The position numbers and the translations under genes are program-made. Under the pieces are notes generated by a model that searched no databases, was not told where the DNA came from, and was given only the letters and a program-made list of their open reading frames with translations. DNA of 38,467 bases from Armatimonadota bacterium. Its GTDB lineage: Bacteria > Armatimonadota > JAAZEB01. Below, piece by piece: positions 7,319 through 16,209 of the stretch (position 1 is its first letter; each line of letters starts with the position of its first letter). The DNA is taken from NCBI GenBank assembly GCA_016199585.1, contig JACQGM010000252.1, positions 1 through 38,467 on the forward strand, written 5' to 3'.

Positions 7319-8347
7319 ATGGCGGCGAGGAGAGCAGCGGGGGTGGCGGCGGCGGAGCGGGCGGATGCGATGGCAGACGGGCACGATCCGAGGCGCGCGG
7401 GTGATAGGGCGGCGATGGAGGGGTGGGTGGTGGCGCTCGTGCTGCTGCTGTGCGCCGGATGGGGCGGGCTGGCGCCGGCGATCAAGGTGGCGCTGCGCGA
7501 GGTGCCGCCGGTGGCTCTCGCCGGCTGGCGCTTTCTAATCGGCATCCTGGCCATTCTCCTCTGGTGCGCGGCGCGGGGGATTGCCATTTGGCCGGAGCGC
7601 CGGCATTGGCCCACGCTCGGGGTGATCGCGGTGATGTTCGTGGCCCAGATCGCGCTGCTGAACGCCGGCACGCGCTTCACGAGCGCCGGGCACTCCACGC
7701 TGCTTCTCGCCACGCACCCGCTCTTCGTCGCCGTGTTCGTTCACTTCGTCCTGCACGACGACCGGCTCTCCACCCCCAAGGCGCTCGGGTTGCTGCTGGC
7801 GTTCGCCGGGGTGGCCGCCGTGGTCGCCGAACGCCTGCAGGGCGGCAGCTTCCTCGGCGACGCTCTGGTGTGCGTGAGCGCCGTGCTGCTGGGGGCGCTG
7901 GTGACGATCACCAAGTGGGCCTACCGCCGCGGCCTGACCCCCTACCAGGTGCTCGCGGGTCAGATCGTGCCGGGCGTGGCGGGGTTCTTCCTCGTCTCCC
8001 GCGCGCTGGAGGGACCGGTGGTCGTTCCGGTCTTGCCGGCGAGCTGGGTGGCGATCCTCTACCAGGGACTGGTGGTGGCGGGCTTCGGGTTCGCGGCCTG
8101 GAACTCGCTCCTCGACCGCTATGCGGCCAGCCGCCTCGCAGCGTTCCAGTTCACGGTACCGATCTTCGGGGTGGTCTTCAGCGCGTGGATCCTGGGAGAG
8201 CGGCTCACCGCAGGGGTCGCTCTGGGCACGCTGCTGGTCGGCGCGGGGCTCCTGATCGCGAACCGGAGCCGACCAGGCGCTGCGAACGGGGCGCAAGCCG
8301 TTGTTGGTCGTCCGCCAGGAGGTTTGCCGCGCGCCCCGACCGGGTAA
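7319..8347 (+). CDS. EamA/DMT-family transporter, second paralogue
   Basis: 342 residues with two EamA repeats and about ten hydrophobic helices. Signatures are WVVALVLLLCAGWGGLAPAIK (helix 1), ALLNAGTRFTSAGHSTLLLATHPLFVAVF (end of repeat one) and AAFQFTVPIFGVVFSAWILGERL (repeat two). Unlike the gene at 162-1148 it lacks the long hydrophilic C-tail. ATG 7319 is preceded by AAGGGAG at 7307-7313 with a five-base gap, the best ribosome-binding site available. Starts at 7370 or 7415 would remove an unusual alanine/arginine-rich N-terminal tail and cannot be excluded. A metabolite exporter is likely; substrate unknown. The DUF302 gene follows about 95 bases downstream on the same strand. Confidence 0.88.
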   Translation: MAARRAAGVAAAERADAMADGHDPRRAGDRAAMEGWVVALVLLLCAGWGGLAPAIKVALREVPPVALAGWRFLIGILAILLWCAARGIAIWPERRHWPTLGVIAVMFVAQIALLNAGTRFTSAGHSTLLLATHPLFVAVFVHFVLHDDRLSTPKALGLLLAFAGVAAVVAERLQGGSFLGDALVCVSAVLLGALVTITKWAYRRGLTPYQVLAGQIVPGVAGFFLVSRALEGPVVVPVLPASWVAILYQGLVVAGFGFAAWNSLLDRYAASRLAAFQFTVPIFGVVFSAWILGERLTAGVALGTLLVGAGLLIANRSRPGAANGAQAVVGRPPGGLPRAPTG

Positions 8348-8441
8348 CAGTCTTGCACGTGGGGCCGCGCCGGCGGTGGAGCGCCTCGACCCCGGGCGCC
8401 GTTCTCCCGGCGTGCCGCCGCGCAGCGAGGAGGCGACAGCC

Positions 8442-8858
8442 ATGGCAAAGGAACCCGGACCCCCCTACGGTATTCGAGCGCGCCTGAGCGTGCCGCTCCA
8501 GCAGGCGGAGGAGCAGGCGATCGCGGCGCTGAAGCAGGAAGGCTTCGGCATCCTCACCCGGATTGACGTGCGCCAGACGATGAAGGAGAAGAAGGGCGTT
8601 GACATGCCCGGCTATGTGATCCTCGGCGCCTGCAACCCGGGCCTCGCCTATCAGGCGCTGCAGGAGGAGCAGGAGCTGGGCATCCTCCTGCCCTGCAACG
8701 TGATTCTCTACGAGAAGGAGGGCGGGGTGGTCGTCTCGGCGATGAACCCCACCGTCGCCCTCAGCATGGTCCGCAACGCGAACCTGGCCGAGGTCGCCCG
8801 CGAGGCGCAAGACCGGCTGCAGAAGGCGATCGAGTCACTGGATCGCCAGTTCGGATAG
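8442..8858 (+). CDS. DUF302 family protein
   Basis: 138 residues, about the usual length for a single-domain DUF302 protein. Typical elements are the N-terminal strand GIRARLSVPLQQAEEQAIAALKQEGFGILTRIDVRQTMKEK, a GYVILGACNPGLAYQAL core, and LGILLPCNVILYE followed by VVSAMNP. The fold is a small alpha-beta domain of unknown biochemical role, often near redox or heavy-metal genes. ATG 8442 follows AGGAGG (8428-8433) with an eight-base gap. A flavodoxin-like gene follows on the same strand after 55 bases that hold a strong hairpin. No signal peptide, so it is cytoplasmic. Confidence 0.85.
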   Translation: MAKEPGPPYGIRARLSVPLQQAEEQAIAALKQEGFGILTRIDVRQTMKEKKGVDMPGYVILGACNPGLAYQALQEEQELGILLPCNVILYEKEGGVVVSAMNPTVALSMVRNANLAEVAREAQDRLQKAIESLDRQFG

Positions 8859-8859
8859 C

Positions 8860-8892
8860 GGGAGGGCGGGGCATCGCCGAAGCCCCGCTCCC
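8860..8892 (+). terminator. GC-rich hairpin between DUF302 and flavodoxin-like genes
   Basis: GGGAGGGCGGGGC (8860-8872) pairs with GCCCCGCTCCC (8882-8892) across a nine-base loop with a two-base bulge. A C-run rather than a T-run follows, so it may attenuate, or protect the 3' end of the upstream message, rather than fully terminate. Confidence 0.5.
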
Positions 8893-8913
8893 CCCACCGG
8901 TGAAGGAACCCCG

Positions 8914-9468
8914 ATGAGCAACACCATCCGCCGCATCCTGGGGCTGTCGGGAAGCCCCCGCCGTGACGGGAACACGGACATCCTGGTTGCCGAGGCGCTG
9001 CGGCTGCTGCAGGAGCGCACCGGCGCGACCGGCGAGTTCCTGCGCGTGGCCGACTACGACATCCAGCCCTGCCGGGGGTGCCGCGCTTGCATGACGCTGG
9101 GGCGCTGCGCCATCCAGGAGGACGACTTCGAGGAGTTGTGGGCGCGGCTCATGGCCGCCGACCTCTTCATCTTCGGCGCGCCGGTCTACTGGAACAGCCC
9201 GCCCGGGATCGCGAAGAACTTCATTGATCGGACGCACGGCTACTACCGCCACCAGACCATTCTCCGCGGCAAGCGCGCCGCCCTGATCTCCGTGGCGACG
9301 GACGGCGGCTTCGAGTCCCACGAAGGGGTCATGGCCTCCTGGCTGCGCGTCTACGGCGCGCGCATCGTCGGGAGCGCCCGCGTCCTCGCTTGCGAGAAGG
9401 GCGAGGCGCGCACCCGCCCGCAGGAGCTCGCGCGGGTGCGGCAGTTGGTGGAGACGATCCTGGCCTGA
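8914..9468 (+). CDS. Flavodoxin-like NAD(P)H-dependent FMN reductase family protein
   Basis: 184 residues with the flavodoxin fold. The phosphate-binding loop GLSGSPRRDGNTD (about 10-22) is characteristic of NADPH-dependent FMN reductase and iron-sulfur flavoproteins. A cysteine cluster follows, C50 to C64 region (PCRGCRACMTLGRCAIQEDD), a pattern seen in proteins that bind a metal or an iron-sulfur cluster beside FMN. GAPVYWNSPPGIAKNFIDR is the conserved flavin/dimer segment. Cytoplasmic redox enzyme; electron donor and acceptor unknown. GAAGGAA precedes the ATG. A related protein with its own cysteine cluster is encoded at 31722-32276. Confidence 0.87.
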   Translation: MSNTIRRILGLSGSPRRDGNTDILVAEALRLLQERTGATGEFLRVADYDIQPCRGCRACMTLGRCAIQEDDFEELWARLMAADLFIFGAPVYWNSPPGIAKNFIDRTHGYYRHQTILRGKRAALISVATDGGFESHEGVMASWLRVYGARIVGSARVLACEKGEARTRPQELARVRQLVETILA

Positions 9469-9471
9469 TGG

Positions 9472-9530
9472 CCGGCTGCATTCCCGCAGCCCGGATGCCA
9501 GACTCCTGTGCTGGGAAACGGCGTTTCAGC
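9472..9530. terminator. Hairpins between convergent genes
   Basis: Two structures occupy the gap after the flavodoxin-like gene: GGCTGC/GCAGCC (9474-9479 with 9486-9491) and a 21-base imperfect palindrome centred at 9520 (GAAACG-g-CGTTTC with GCT/AGC outer arms). They may end transcription from both the plus-strand gene and the minus-strand caspase-like gene. Confidence 0.4.
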
Positions 9531-9567
9531 AGTGAAGTCCCACCACCCCCGCACGCATCCATTCACA

Positions 9568-11400
9568 TCACCGAGTTGCTGGCTCAGGGGCCTTCACGCA
9601 CCGGAACCCGCGGCCGGGATCCGTTCCCGAGGCCCACTCCGTCTTATGGCCCCAGAGACTAGTCGCCCTGACCCCATCGCCTCCCCGATCGGCAAGCCGT
9701 GCTACCCCAGGCTTGGTGTAGAGATAGGGTCCACCCCGATCACCTGGCCCAGGCTGGTAGGTGGTACCGTCATCGCAGGAGCATGTCCACTCAAACACGT
9801 TCCCAGCCATATCCATGCAGCCGTATGGAGACGCATCGCCCGGGTAGCTGCCTACGGGGCTGGATGGGCGCCCACCCGTGAAAGCCCAGGCATCGCATCT
9901 CCTCGGATCCCAATCGTTTCCCCAAGGGTACCGTCGGCCGTCCATGCCCCGCGCCGCCTTCTCCCAGCCCGCCTCCGTGGGTATCACCTTTCCCGCCCAA
10001 GCCGCGTACGCCAGTGCACCGTAGAACGTCACGCCCACGACCGCATACCTATCGAGCCCTGGCTTGGGTCGCCACCGCCCGCCCACGCACTCCAACATAC
10101 AATCCGACAGATTGACGTACTTGTACCCCAATGGGTCCTTCAGGTCCCCATACTGCTCGCGCATCCGCTCGGATGTGGCGTTCAGGAAGCGCGCGTACCG
10201 CTCATTGGTGACCTCGTGCCTGTCGATGTAGAATGCGGGTAGGAACAGGCGCCGACCAGGGCTGTTGTCGAACTCAGACTGCGGCCCACCCATCGTGAAC
10301 TCACCAGCGGGCACGTAGACCATCGGCGCACCATCGATCGGGCAGACCCACACTTGCCCAGCCTGTGCCTGTGAGGGTGGATCCGCAGCAAGCGGAGCGG
10401 TCGCATCGCCACTTGGAGGTGATTCCAGAGCGGCGACGGAGGCAGGCGCAGTAGGAACGAAGATGAAGTCACCTTCGGTATCGTAGTCGCCCATCTGTGG
10501 GGTCTGCTTTCCGGCGCTCGCATTAGCGACGCCCCGCTTCACAGCAACGTAGAGCTCCGAGGCGGTGAAGACGGATCCGCGGTCGTCCGCACGCGCCCTC
10601 AACTCGTCGAGCAACTTGTAGGTGAAGGCGCCATGTCCGTACTTCGTCATCTCGAAGGAGCGCTCACCTCGGCGACCCGCCGTGATCACCTGAACCGCGC
10701 GGCGGCCTGCGAGCGCGGTCAGGACTTCGGGGCTGACGCTCTCCGGTGTGCGCGGTCTCGCCAACAGGCCACTGTAGCAGGCATCCACCAGGAGCAGGAC
10801 GTGTTTTGCCTGGCTGGACTCCAGGTAGTCCCACACGGCCTTCATCGGGAGGCAACTGGCGAGGAAGGGGCCGGGATTCTCTACATCCTCGATATCCACA
10901 TCGGCATCGTAGGGAATGAGGTAACCCATTTCACCCCCGGTTGGCAGCTTGACGGTCTGGCCGTGCCCCGAGAAGTAGATGAGCACACGGTCGTCTGGTT
11001 GCACCCTTCGCCTGTCCGACAAGGAAGCCAGAGCCTTCCGGATACCCTCCGCCGTGGCCTGGCGGTTGGTGAGAACTGTGATGTTCCCAGAGGGGAAGGC
11101 GTAGGACCGCATGAGTACCTCACGCAGCGAAGTGACGTCGTCGACCGCGTACTCGAGCCAGGAGTCACGAGGGAGCTTGGCGTACTCATTGACGCCGATG
11201 AGCAACGCATGGGAGTTGCCATAGATGGTCTTCCCCGCCAATGGGCCGGATGTCGGCACAACGAGGAAGTCCTTTCCGCGCCTGTCATCCTCTGCCGTGG
11301 GGGCGGAGCAGAGACGCGGCTGAACGGCGAGTGCGAGCACGAAGAGCGCTCCGACAGCCGTACCCACCAATCCAAGGCGATTGCGCCGTCCTGTCTGCAT
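9568..11400 (-). CDS. Caspase-like peptidase fused to FGE/sulfatase-modifying-factor fold
   Basis: 610 residues in one frame. An N-terminal hydrophobic segment (about 9-32, a signal anchor) suggests export or membrane anchoring. Residues about 60-315 form a C14 caspase/metacaspase-like domain with the dyad H146 (YFSGHG) and C208 (DACYSG). A low-complexity linker (316-350) leads to an FGE-sulfatase domain (about 352-605: GAPMVYVPAGEFTMGG, RHEVTNERYARFLN, AAWAGKVIPTEAGWEKAARG, YPWGNDWDP, MAGNVFEWT, RGFRCVK). The paired active-site cysteines of true formylglycine-generating enzymes near the C-terminus are absent, so this domain is more likely a binding module. GGAGGTGA precedes the ATG. Similar fusions occur in multicellular and environmental bacteria; target unknown. 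Confidence 0.9.
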   Translation of the reverse strand: MQTGRRNRLGLVGTAVGALFVLALAVQPRLCSAPTAEDDRRGKDFLVVPTSGPLAGKTIYGNSHALLIGVNEYAKLPRDSWLEYAVDDVTSLREVLMRSYAFPSGNITVLTNRQATAEGIRKALASLSDRRRVQPDDRVLIYFSGHGQTVKLPTGGEMGYLIPYDADVDIEDVENPGPFLASCLPMKAVWDYLESSQAKHVLLLVDACYSGLLARPRTPESVSPEVLTALAGRRAVQVITAGRRGERSFEMTKYGHGAFTYKLLDELRARADDRGSVFTASELYVAVKRGVANASAGKQTPQMGDYDTEGDFIFVPTAPASVAALESPPSGDATAPLAADPPSQAQAGQVWVCPIDGAPMVYVPAGEFTMGGPQSEFDNSPGRRLFLPAFYIDRHEVTNERYARFLNATSERMREQYGDLKDPLGYKYVNLSDCMLECVGGRWRPKPGLDRYAVVGVTFYGALAYAAWAGKVIPTEAGWEKAARGMDGRRYPWGNDWDPRRCDAWAFTGGRPSSPVGSYPGDASPYGCMDMAGNVFEWTCSCDDGTTYQPGPGDRGGPYLYTKPGVARLADRGGDGVRATSLWGHKTEWASGTDPGRGFRCVKAPEPATR

Positions 11401-11600
11401 CCATCACCTCCAGTGGTCCCCGGGGCTCTGGTCTCCGCAAGCCACCCGTAGCCTATGAGCGACCGCACGTCCAGAACCACCCAGGCACCGGCATGGTCAC
11501 TGAGTGGTCAGTCAGTTCGACACCCCTCGCGTAGGCACCTGCCTGCTGCACTCGCCCTCGGACTCCGGTCGGTTCCAGCCAGGCGCCTGCCGATCACCTG

Positions 11601-11622
11601 TTACGCATTATACTACGCATTG
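11601..11622. repeat. Heptanucleotide-type array at a gene end
   Basis: TTACGCA-TTATACT-ACGCATTGCC: degenerate seven-base units like those at 32274-32351 and 34475-34509. The TAG stop of the Gfo/Idh/MocA gene lies in it. Confidence 0.5.
11607..11612 (-). promoter_or_regulatory. Possible -10 element for the caspase-like gene
   Basis: The minus strand reads TATAAT about 207 bases before the caspase-like start codon. No clear -35 or TG extension, and it lies in a repetitive AT-rich stretch, so it may be coincidental. Confidence 0.25.
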
Positions 11623-12851
11623 CCCCGCGGATGGTGCGTGGCGCCCTCGCGCTCGATGTCGCCGTAAAGGCTCCGGGCCATGTAGGTGGCAGGGGGTTCC
11701 CCCGCCTTCCGGTGCGGGCCGGGCCGGAAGTCCGGCACCGCGAAGGGGAGCCCCTCATACTCGGCGGAGATCCCGGCCACGATGCCGGGAGCGCACGCCT
11801 CGGCCGCCAGGTAGACATCCATGTCCGTGGGCGTGTCTTCGAGGATCGCCCGGGCGAACCGGTACATCGGGTAGAAATCGAGGCCCCCGTGCCCGGTGCC
11901 GGCCGCCTCCTCTTTCACCTCGGCGGGGCTCCACCCCAGGTCTTCCACGGCCACGTAGTCGGCCATGTTCTCGTCTTTGAACCAGACCTTGGGCCGATCC
12001 CAACGGGCCCGCTTCAGCTCCACCTGCCCCTTAGTTCCCATGAAGCTGTACCAGTGCTGACGGACGCCGGGATCCGGGCAGCCGAAGGCGTTCACAATCC
12101 GGATGATCGTGTCGCCCTCGGTGCGCATCAGCGCGACTTCCAGATCGGAGCGGTCGGGAACCTGATAGGTGTAGCCCCCGCGCCGGGTCGCCATGCACGA
12201 GACCGTCCGCACCCGGTCTTGCAGGACCTTGAGGATCGGGCTGAGCTCGTGGGGGTTGTAGGTGAGGGCGTGCATCGGGCGGCGGTCGCTCTGCACGAGG
12301 CCGGGCACGCCATCGGCATCCGCGACGCCGTAGTACCTGCCCTGCACGGGGTCCCAGAACATGCGGCCGTTCCCGATGTCATGGATGTACTGCCCCTCGG
12401 CGTAGAGGATCTTCCCCAGGCGGCCCTCCATGTTCATCTGCTGCCACTCGTGGATGAACCGGGCGTAACGGAGCTGCTCTCCCATCTGGAACTTGAGGCC
12501 GGTGCGCTCCACGGCGATGACGATGTCCCAGCAATCGTGCAGCCGGTAGGAGAGCGGCACGTCGCAGATGACGTGCCGCCCGGAGTAGAGCGCGTCGCAC
12601 GCCACCTCGGCGATGGCACAGGGGTCGGTTTCGACCATGACCGCATCGAGCTGCTCTTCCGCGAGCATCTTCCGATGGTCGGTGTATAGCTTGAGGTCGG
12701 GGACCTCGATCTCCGCCGCCCGGCTCTTCAGCCTCTCAGGGGATCGGTCGCACACGGCCACCACTTCATATTGGGGGATCCGCTGCGCCATCCATTTCGC
12801 CAGGCCGCACCCCCGGCCCATCCCCACGACGCCGGCTCGCACTTTCTCCAT
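11613..12851 (-). CDS. Gfo/Idh/MocA-family oxidoreductase
   Basis: 412 residues, cytoplasmic. An N-terminal Rossmann fold (VRAGVVGMGRGCGLAKWMA, about 4-21) is followed by the C-terminal alpha-beta domain of this NAD(P)-dependent sugar dehydrogenase family. ATG 12851 is preceded by AAGGAG with an eight-base gap; the 30-residue upstream extension is rejected. The EKP motif whose lysine aids catalysis in the family reads CDVP here (96-99), so the canonical lysine is missing. The protein may use another residue, or act as an isomerase or a non-canonical member. It is the last gene of the minus-strand catabolic cluster, 138 bases downstream of the GH106-like gene, where it would oxidise or epimerise a released sugar. 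The C-terminal residues come from a heptanucleotide array. Confidence 0.88.
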   Translation of the reverse strand: MEKVRAGVVGMGRGCGLAKWMAQRIPQYEVVAVCDRSPERLKSRAAEIEVPDLKLYTDHRKMLAEEQLDAVMVETDPCAIAEVACDALYSGRHVICDVPLSYRLHDCWDIVIAVERTGLKFQMGEQLRYARFIHEWQQMNMEGRLGKILYAEGQYIHDIGNGRMFWDPVQGRYYGVADADGVPGLVQSDRRPMHALTYNPHELSPILKVLQDRVRTVSCMATRRGGYTYQVPDRSDLEVALMRTEGDTIIRIVNAFGCPDPGVRQHWYSFMGTKGQVELKRARWDRPKVWFKDENMADYVAVEDLGWSPAEVKEEAAGTGHGGLDFYPMYRFARAILEDTPTDMDVYLAAEACAPGIVAGISAEYEGLPFAVPDFRPGPHRKAGEPPATYMARSLYGDIEREGATHHPRGNA

Positions 12852-12989
12852 TGATGTGACTCCTTCTGCCCGGGTCTCGCGCGAGCCGCGTCCAGGCGGC
12901 TCACCGTCCCCGGACGGTTCCTCACGTTCAGCGCGCAGCACTCCAGAGAGCTGATGCCTTCCCGCACCGGCCGATGGAATGCCCTGCCC

Positions 12990-15900
12990 CTACTCGCCTT
13001 CCGGCCGCGGCTCCAGCGCCACCGGCCCGAGCAGCCCGGCGGGAACCGGATTGGCCTGCATCATGTTGACCATCGCGTTCAGGACCTTGATCTCGATCCG
13101 GTTCACCCCCGGCTTGAGGTACTTGCCGATGGCGAACTCAAAGGGAGGCCAGAGCCTCGCCCCGACACGCACTCCATTGACGCGGAGAGCCACGATATCG
13201 CGCATCCCATCCAGCTTGAGAAGGACATCCCCGGCACGCAGGAACTCGGGCGCCAGATCCACATCCTGAGTGTAGACTCCCGCGCCGGAGTAGAAGGGAT
13301 ACCCCTGCTCCGCCCAGCTCCCCACCTGGATCGTCTCCTCGGCGTCTATCTTGGCGAGTCGGCCGGTGATCTCCCGCTCGAAGCGGACGCCGTGCGCGTC
13401 GTAGGCACTGTCGCCTCTGCCCACCGCATCCACCTGGCACTCCAGGATCTTGAACTCCCCGATGAGCCTCAGGCTGGCGAGAAGCGGCTGAGCGATGTAC
13501 GGGTTCGCCGCTACCTGGAAGACCACCTGGTTCAGACCCGGGCGCACGTGCGCGGTGATGTCCGCCTCGCGCATCCGATGGTCGAAGGACTGGTTCGGAA
13601 CGAGGGCGCCCACCTCCGTGCCGTTGATGAGCACCGCATGGTAGCAGTCTACGCCCGGCGCGACGCCCCGGTCGTCGAACGCATCCACGAGGAGAGCGAC
13701 GCGCGCGGGCACGCTCTCTACCTCGAAGCTCGCTTCGTACCGCTGCACGTTCCGCAGGCTGTTGGACCGGACGGTGAGGCAAGGGAGCGGGAAGGTGTTG
13801 TCGCGCTCGATGCTGAACTTCCACGTCTCCGCGAGCACCAGCGGCGCGGTCGCCGCCCCCGTAGAAACGCGCCCGCCGCCGGGAGCAGGAAGCTCGCCCG
13901 GCCGCACCACCACGGCGAAGGAGTCGCAGTGGCCGAAGGCGCGCTCGAAGACGAGCCTGCCGCCGGCGATCCTCGCCCCTTCGAGCGGATGGCACTCCCC
14001 GGTTTCGATGTCCCAGTACTCCGCGCACCCCGTTTCGCGCAGGGAGAGTTCCACTCGGAAGCGCTGGTCACCCAGGTTGGCGAAGAAGTAGACGTGGGTA
14101 TCGCCCACCTGCCGGTGATTGTACGACAGATCCATCGCCGAGCCATCGAGCGTTCGAGCGCGCACGTCGCGCGCGAGGCCCTCATCGAGCGCCTGCAGGA
14201 GAAGAGAATCCACCCGCTCTTCCGGCGCATCGCCGCCCACGCGCAGGAACGCGGCGTTCCCCTTGCGGAGGATATCCCCTTCGCCCCCGCCCACGGCCGC
14301 GCTGGCCGTCTCCGCCGGGTCCAGACCGAAGATCGCCTGCAACTCCGCCCGGCAGCGCTCGCCGTCCATGCCGGTGGCGCCGACGATGTCGAGCGCCTGC
14401 GTCGGGAGCATCCCCAGGGCGATGATTCGCCCACCGCCCGCCGCGAACTCCTTGAGCTTGAGCAGGATATCGGAGGCGATGAGCTGGGACGGGGGAAGGA
14501 CGAGGACTGAGTAGGCATCGTCGCCGATGAGGAGCTTTCCGTCGCCCACCTTCGCCTGGCGGAGCGCCTCGTCGTAGACGAAATCGAAGTCTACCTGGTT
14601 CTCCAGGAACGCGAAGGCGGCGTTGTTGAGGCCCTTCTCCAGGAAGACCCCTTCGGCGGAGATTCTCCCGTCCCGGCGAGGGTTCCGGCTGGGACCCAGG
14701 TGAGCGCCCGCGCTCAGCATCGGGTAGTAGAGGGCCACGTCGCAGGCGTGGCGCCCCTGGCTCATCAGGTACGAAAGCCGGTGAACGTAATCAAAGTAGC
14801 GCGGCATCTCCTCCCAGTACGGCCACTGGTAGCCGAAGGGCCCAGGGGAGTGAGCGTGCATGGAGATGGTGTAGATCGCCCCGCACGGGTTGAACATGTT
14901 GATGCCGCCGGCGGCGAGCCAGTCGGTGGTGCGCTTGATGTCGGCGCACCGGGCGGTCCACGACAGCGGATTGGGCGCCTCGGCGAAGCAGCGTTTCTGG
15001 CCGATGTGGTGGGCGACGGAGCTCGCCAGCTTCGCCACGTAGCGCATGTTCCGGCCGCCGCGCCGGAGGTTGGGGGTCCCCAGCCAGTCAATGCCGGGGA
15101 TCTGCATCTGCGCCATCTGCGGGAAGTGGGCGCCGGTGGAGGGGAGCATGTGGTATGGCGATGCCCCCTCGCAGCCATGACCGGTGAGGAGGACGCCGTG
15201 CGCCTCGCACCAGCGGCTCAGCTCGCCATAGAGGGAATCGGCGAAGAGGGTGGAGAGGGCGTTCCAGAAGCGCGCCCGCGTCACGGTCGACTCCTCCCCC
15301 ACGTCGTGGAAGATGGCCCACCAGTAGCGCCCGGAGTCCTCCAGGCCGAAGCGGGCCAGGTCCTCCTCGAGCCGGGCGGTCCAGGGAACCGCCGGCGCGT
15401 GGATGTTTCTGAGGTCGCCGTTGCCCATCGCCATGAAGAAGCACTCGTCCATGAAGAAGCCGGGTAGGACGCCGCCGAAGTGCTGGCCGAATCGCCTGAG
15501 ATACTCCTCGTGGGTCACCTGGATGAAGTAGCGCACCGCCTCGGGGTTGAGGACGTCCGTGGCGTGACCGTGGATCGCCTGCCCGACGGGGGTGTAGGAG
15601 ACCAGCCCCATGAGGATCCACTCGCCGGCAGGCGCCTCCCAGAGGGCGCGGCCCTCCTCGATCCGCACCTTCCCCGTCAGGTCCACGCTGCGGGAGAGAT
15701 CCGGCTTCCCGTCCCGCAGGGGCGCGGCCAGGATCCGCTCCGCCCGGCTGTCGCACAGCCGCCCCAGCGTCAGGTCGAGTGCCACTCCCTTCGGGCCCTC
15801 GACGCGCTCCTCGAACCCGAGGAGCACCCTCTGGCGGTACTCCTTCCTCTCGGTGACCTTGCCCCCGGCGATGGCGCTGGGCCAGTCCCACTCGTCGTAG

Positions 15901-16175
15901 ATCCAGGCACGCATCCCGAGCGCCTTCGCCCGGTCGAGGACGAAGCCGACGCGGTCGAACCACGCCTCGGTCAGGTAGCCGTGCGGCTGGGGACCGTAGG
16001 CGAAGATGAAGAACTGGCGCACGCCCTTGGCGCGCATCTCCCGCATCTGCCAGTCAAGCTCGTCAAGTGTCAGGTCGCCGGTCCAGAGCCACCACGGAAT
16101 CGAGCCGTACTCCGCGGGTGGATCCCCGAAGCCAGCCCTGAGGGCCTCTACGTCTGTGTGGGTTACTATCGCCAT
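12990..16175 (-). CDS. GH106-like putative alpha-L-rhamnosidase
   Basis: 1061 residues. The N-terminal catalytic barrel shows the GH106-type opening IPWWLWTGDLTLDEL (26-40), MRAKGVRQFFIFAYGP, then WIYDEWDWPSA (91-101) and GFFMDECFF (239-247; D243/E244 are candidate catalytic acids). A GATase-like middle section is recognisable from LLIGDDAYSVLVLPPSQ and ALGMLPTQ. Two beta-sandwich modules end the protein; the last carries VRVGARLWPPFEFAIGKYLK, typical of the galactose-binding-like C-terminal domain of GH106 and related enzymes. No signal peptide, so the substrate is probably an imported glycoside. Known GH106 enzymes hydrolyse terminal alpha-L-rhamnose from pectic glycans or flavonoids; specificity here is inferred only. 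It lies between the creatininase and oxidoreductase genes. Confidence 0.8.
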   Translation of the reverse strand: MAIVTHTDVEALRAGFGDPPAEYGSIPWWLWTGDLTLDELDWQMREMRAKGVRQFFIFAYGPQPHGYLTEAWFDRVGFVLDRAKALGMRAWIYDEWDWPSAIAGGKVTERKEYRQRVLLGFEERVEGPKGVALDLTLGRLCDSRAERILAAPLRDGKPDLSRSVDLTGKVRIEEGRALWEAPAGEWILMGLVSYTPVGQAIHGHATDVLNPEAVRYFIQVTHEEYLRRFGQHFGGVLPGFFMDECFFMAMGNGDLRNIHAPAVPWTARLEEDLARFGLEDSGRYWWAIFHDVGEESTVTRARFWNALSTLFADSLYGELSRWCEAHGVLLTGHGCEGASPYHMLPSTGAHFPQMAQMQIPGIDWLGTPNLRRGGRNMRYVAKLASSVAHHIGQKRCFAEAPNPLSWTARCADIKRTTDWLAAGGINMFNPCGAIYTISMHAHSPGPFGYQWPYWEEMPRYFDYVHRLSYLMSQGRHACDVALYYPMLSAGAHLGPSRNPRRDGRISAEGVFLEKGLNNAAFAFLENQVDFDFVYDEALRQAKVGDGKLLIGDDAYSVLVLPPSQLIASDILLKLKEFAAGGGRIIALGMLPTQALDIVGATGMDGERCRAELQAIFGLDPAETASAAVGGGEGDILRKGNAAFLRVGGDAPEERVDSLLLQALDEGLARDVRARTLDGSAMDLSYNHRQVGDTHVYFFANLGDQRFRVELSLRETGCAEYWDIETGECHPLEGARIAGGRLVFERAFGHCDSFAVVVRPGELPAPGGGRVSTGAATAPLVLAETWKFSIERDNTFPLPCLTVRSNSLRNVQRYEASFEVESVPARVALLVDAFDDRGVAPGVDCYHAVLINGTEVGALVPNQSFDHRMREADITAHVRPGLNQVVFQVAANPYIAQPLLASLRLIGEFKILECQVDAVGRGDSAYDAHGVRFEREITGRLAKIDAEETIQVGSWAEQGYPFYSGAGVYTQDVDLAPEFLRAGDVLLKLDGMRDIVALRVNGVRVGARLWPPFEFAIGKYLKPGVNRIEIKVLNAMVNMMQANPVPAGLLGPVALEPRPEGE

Positions 16176-16209
16176 TTCGACCTCTTCAATCCCAGGTGCT
16201 GCTCCCTGG

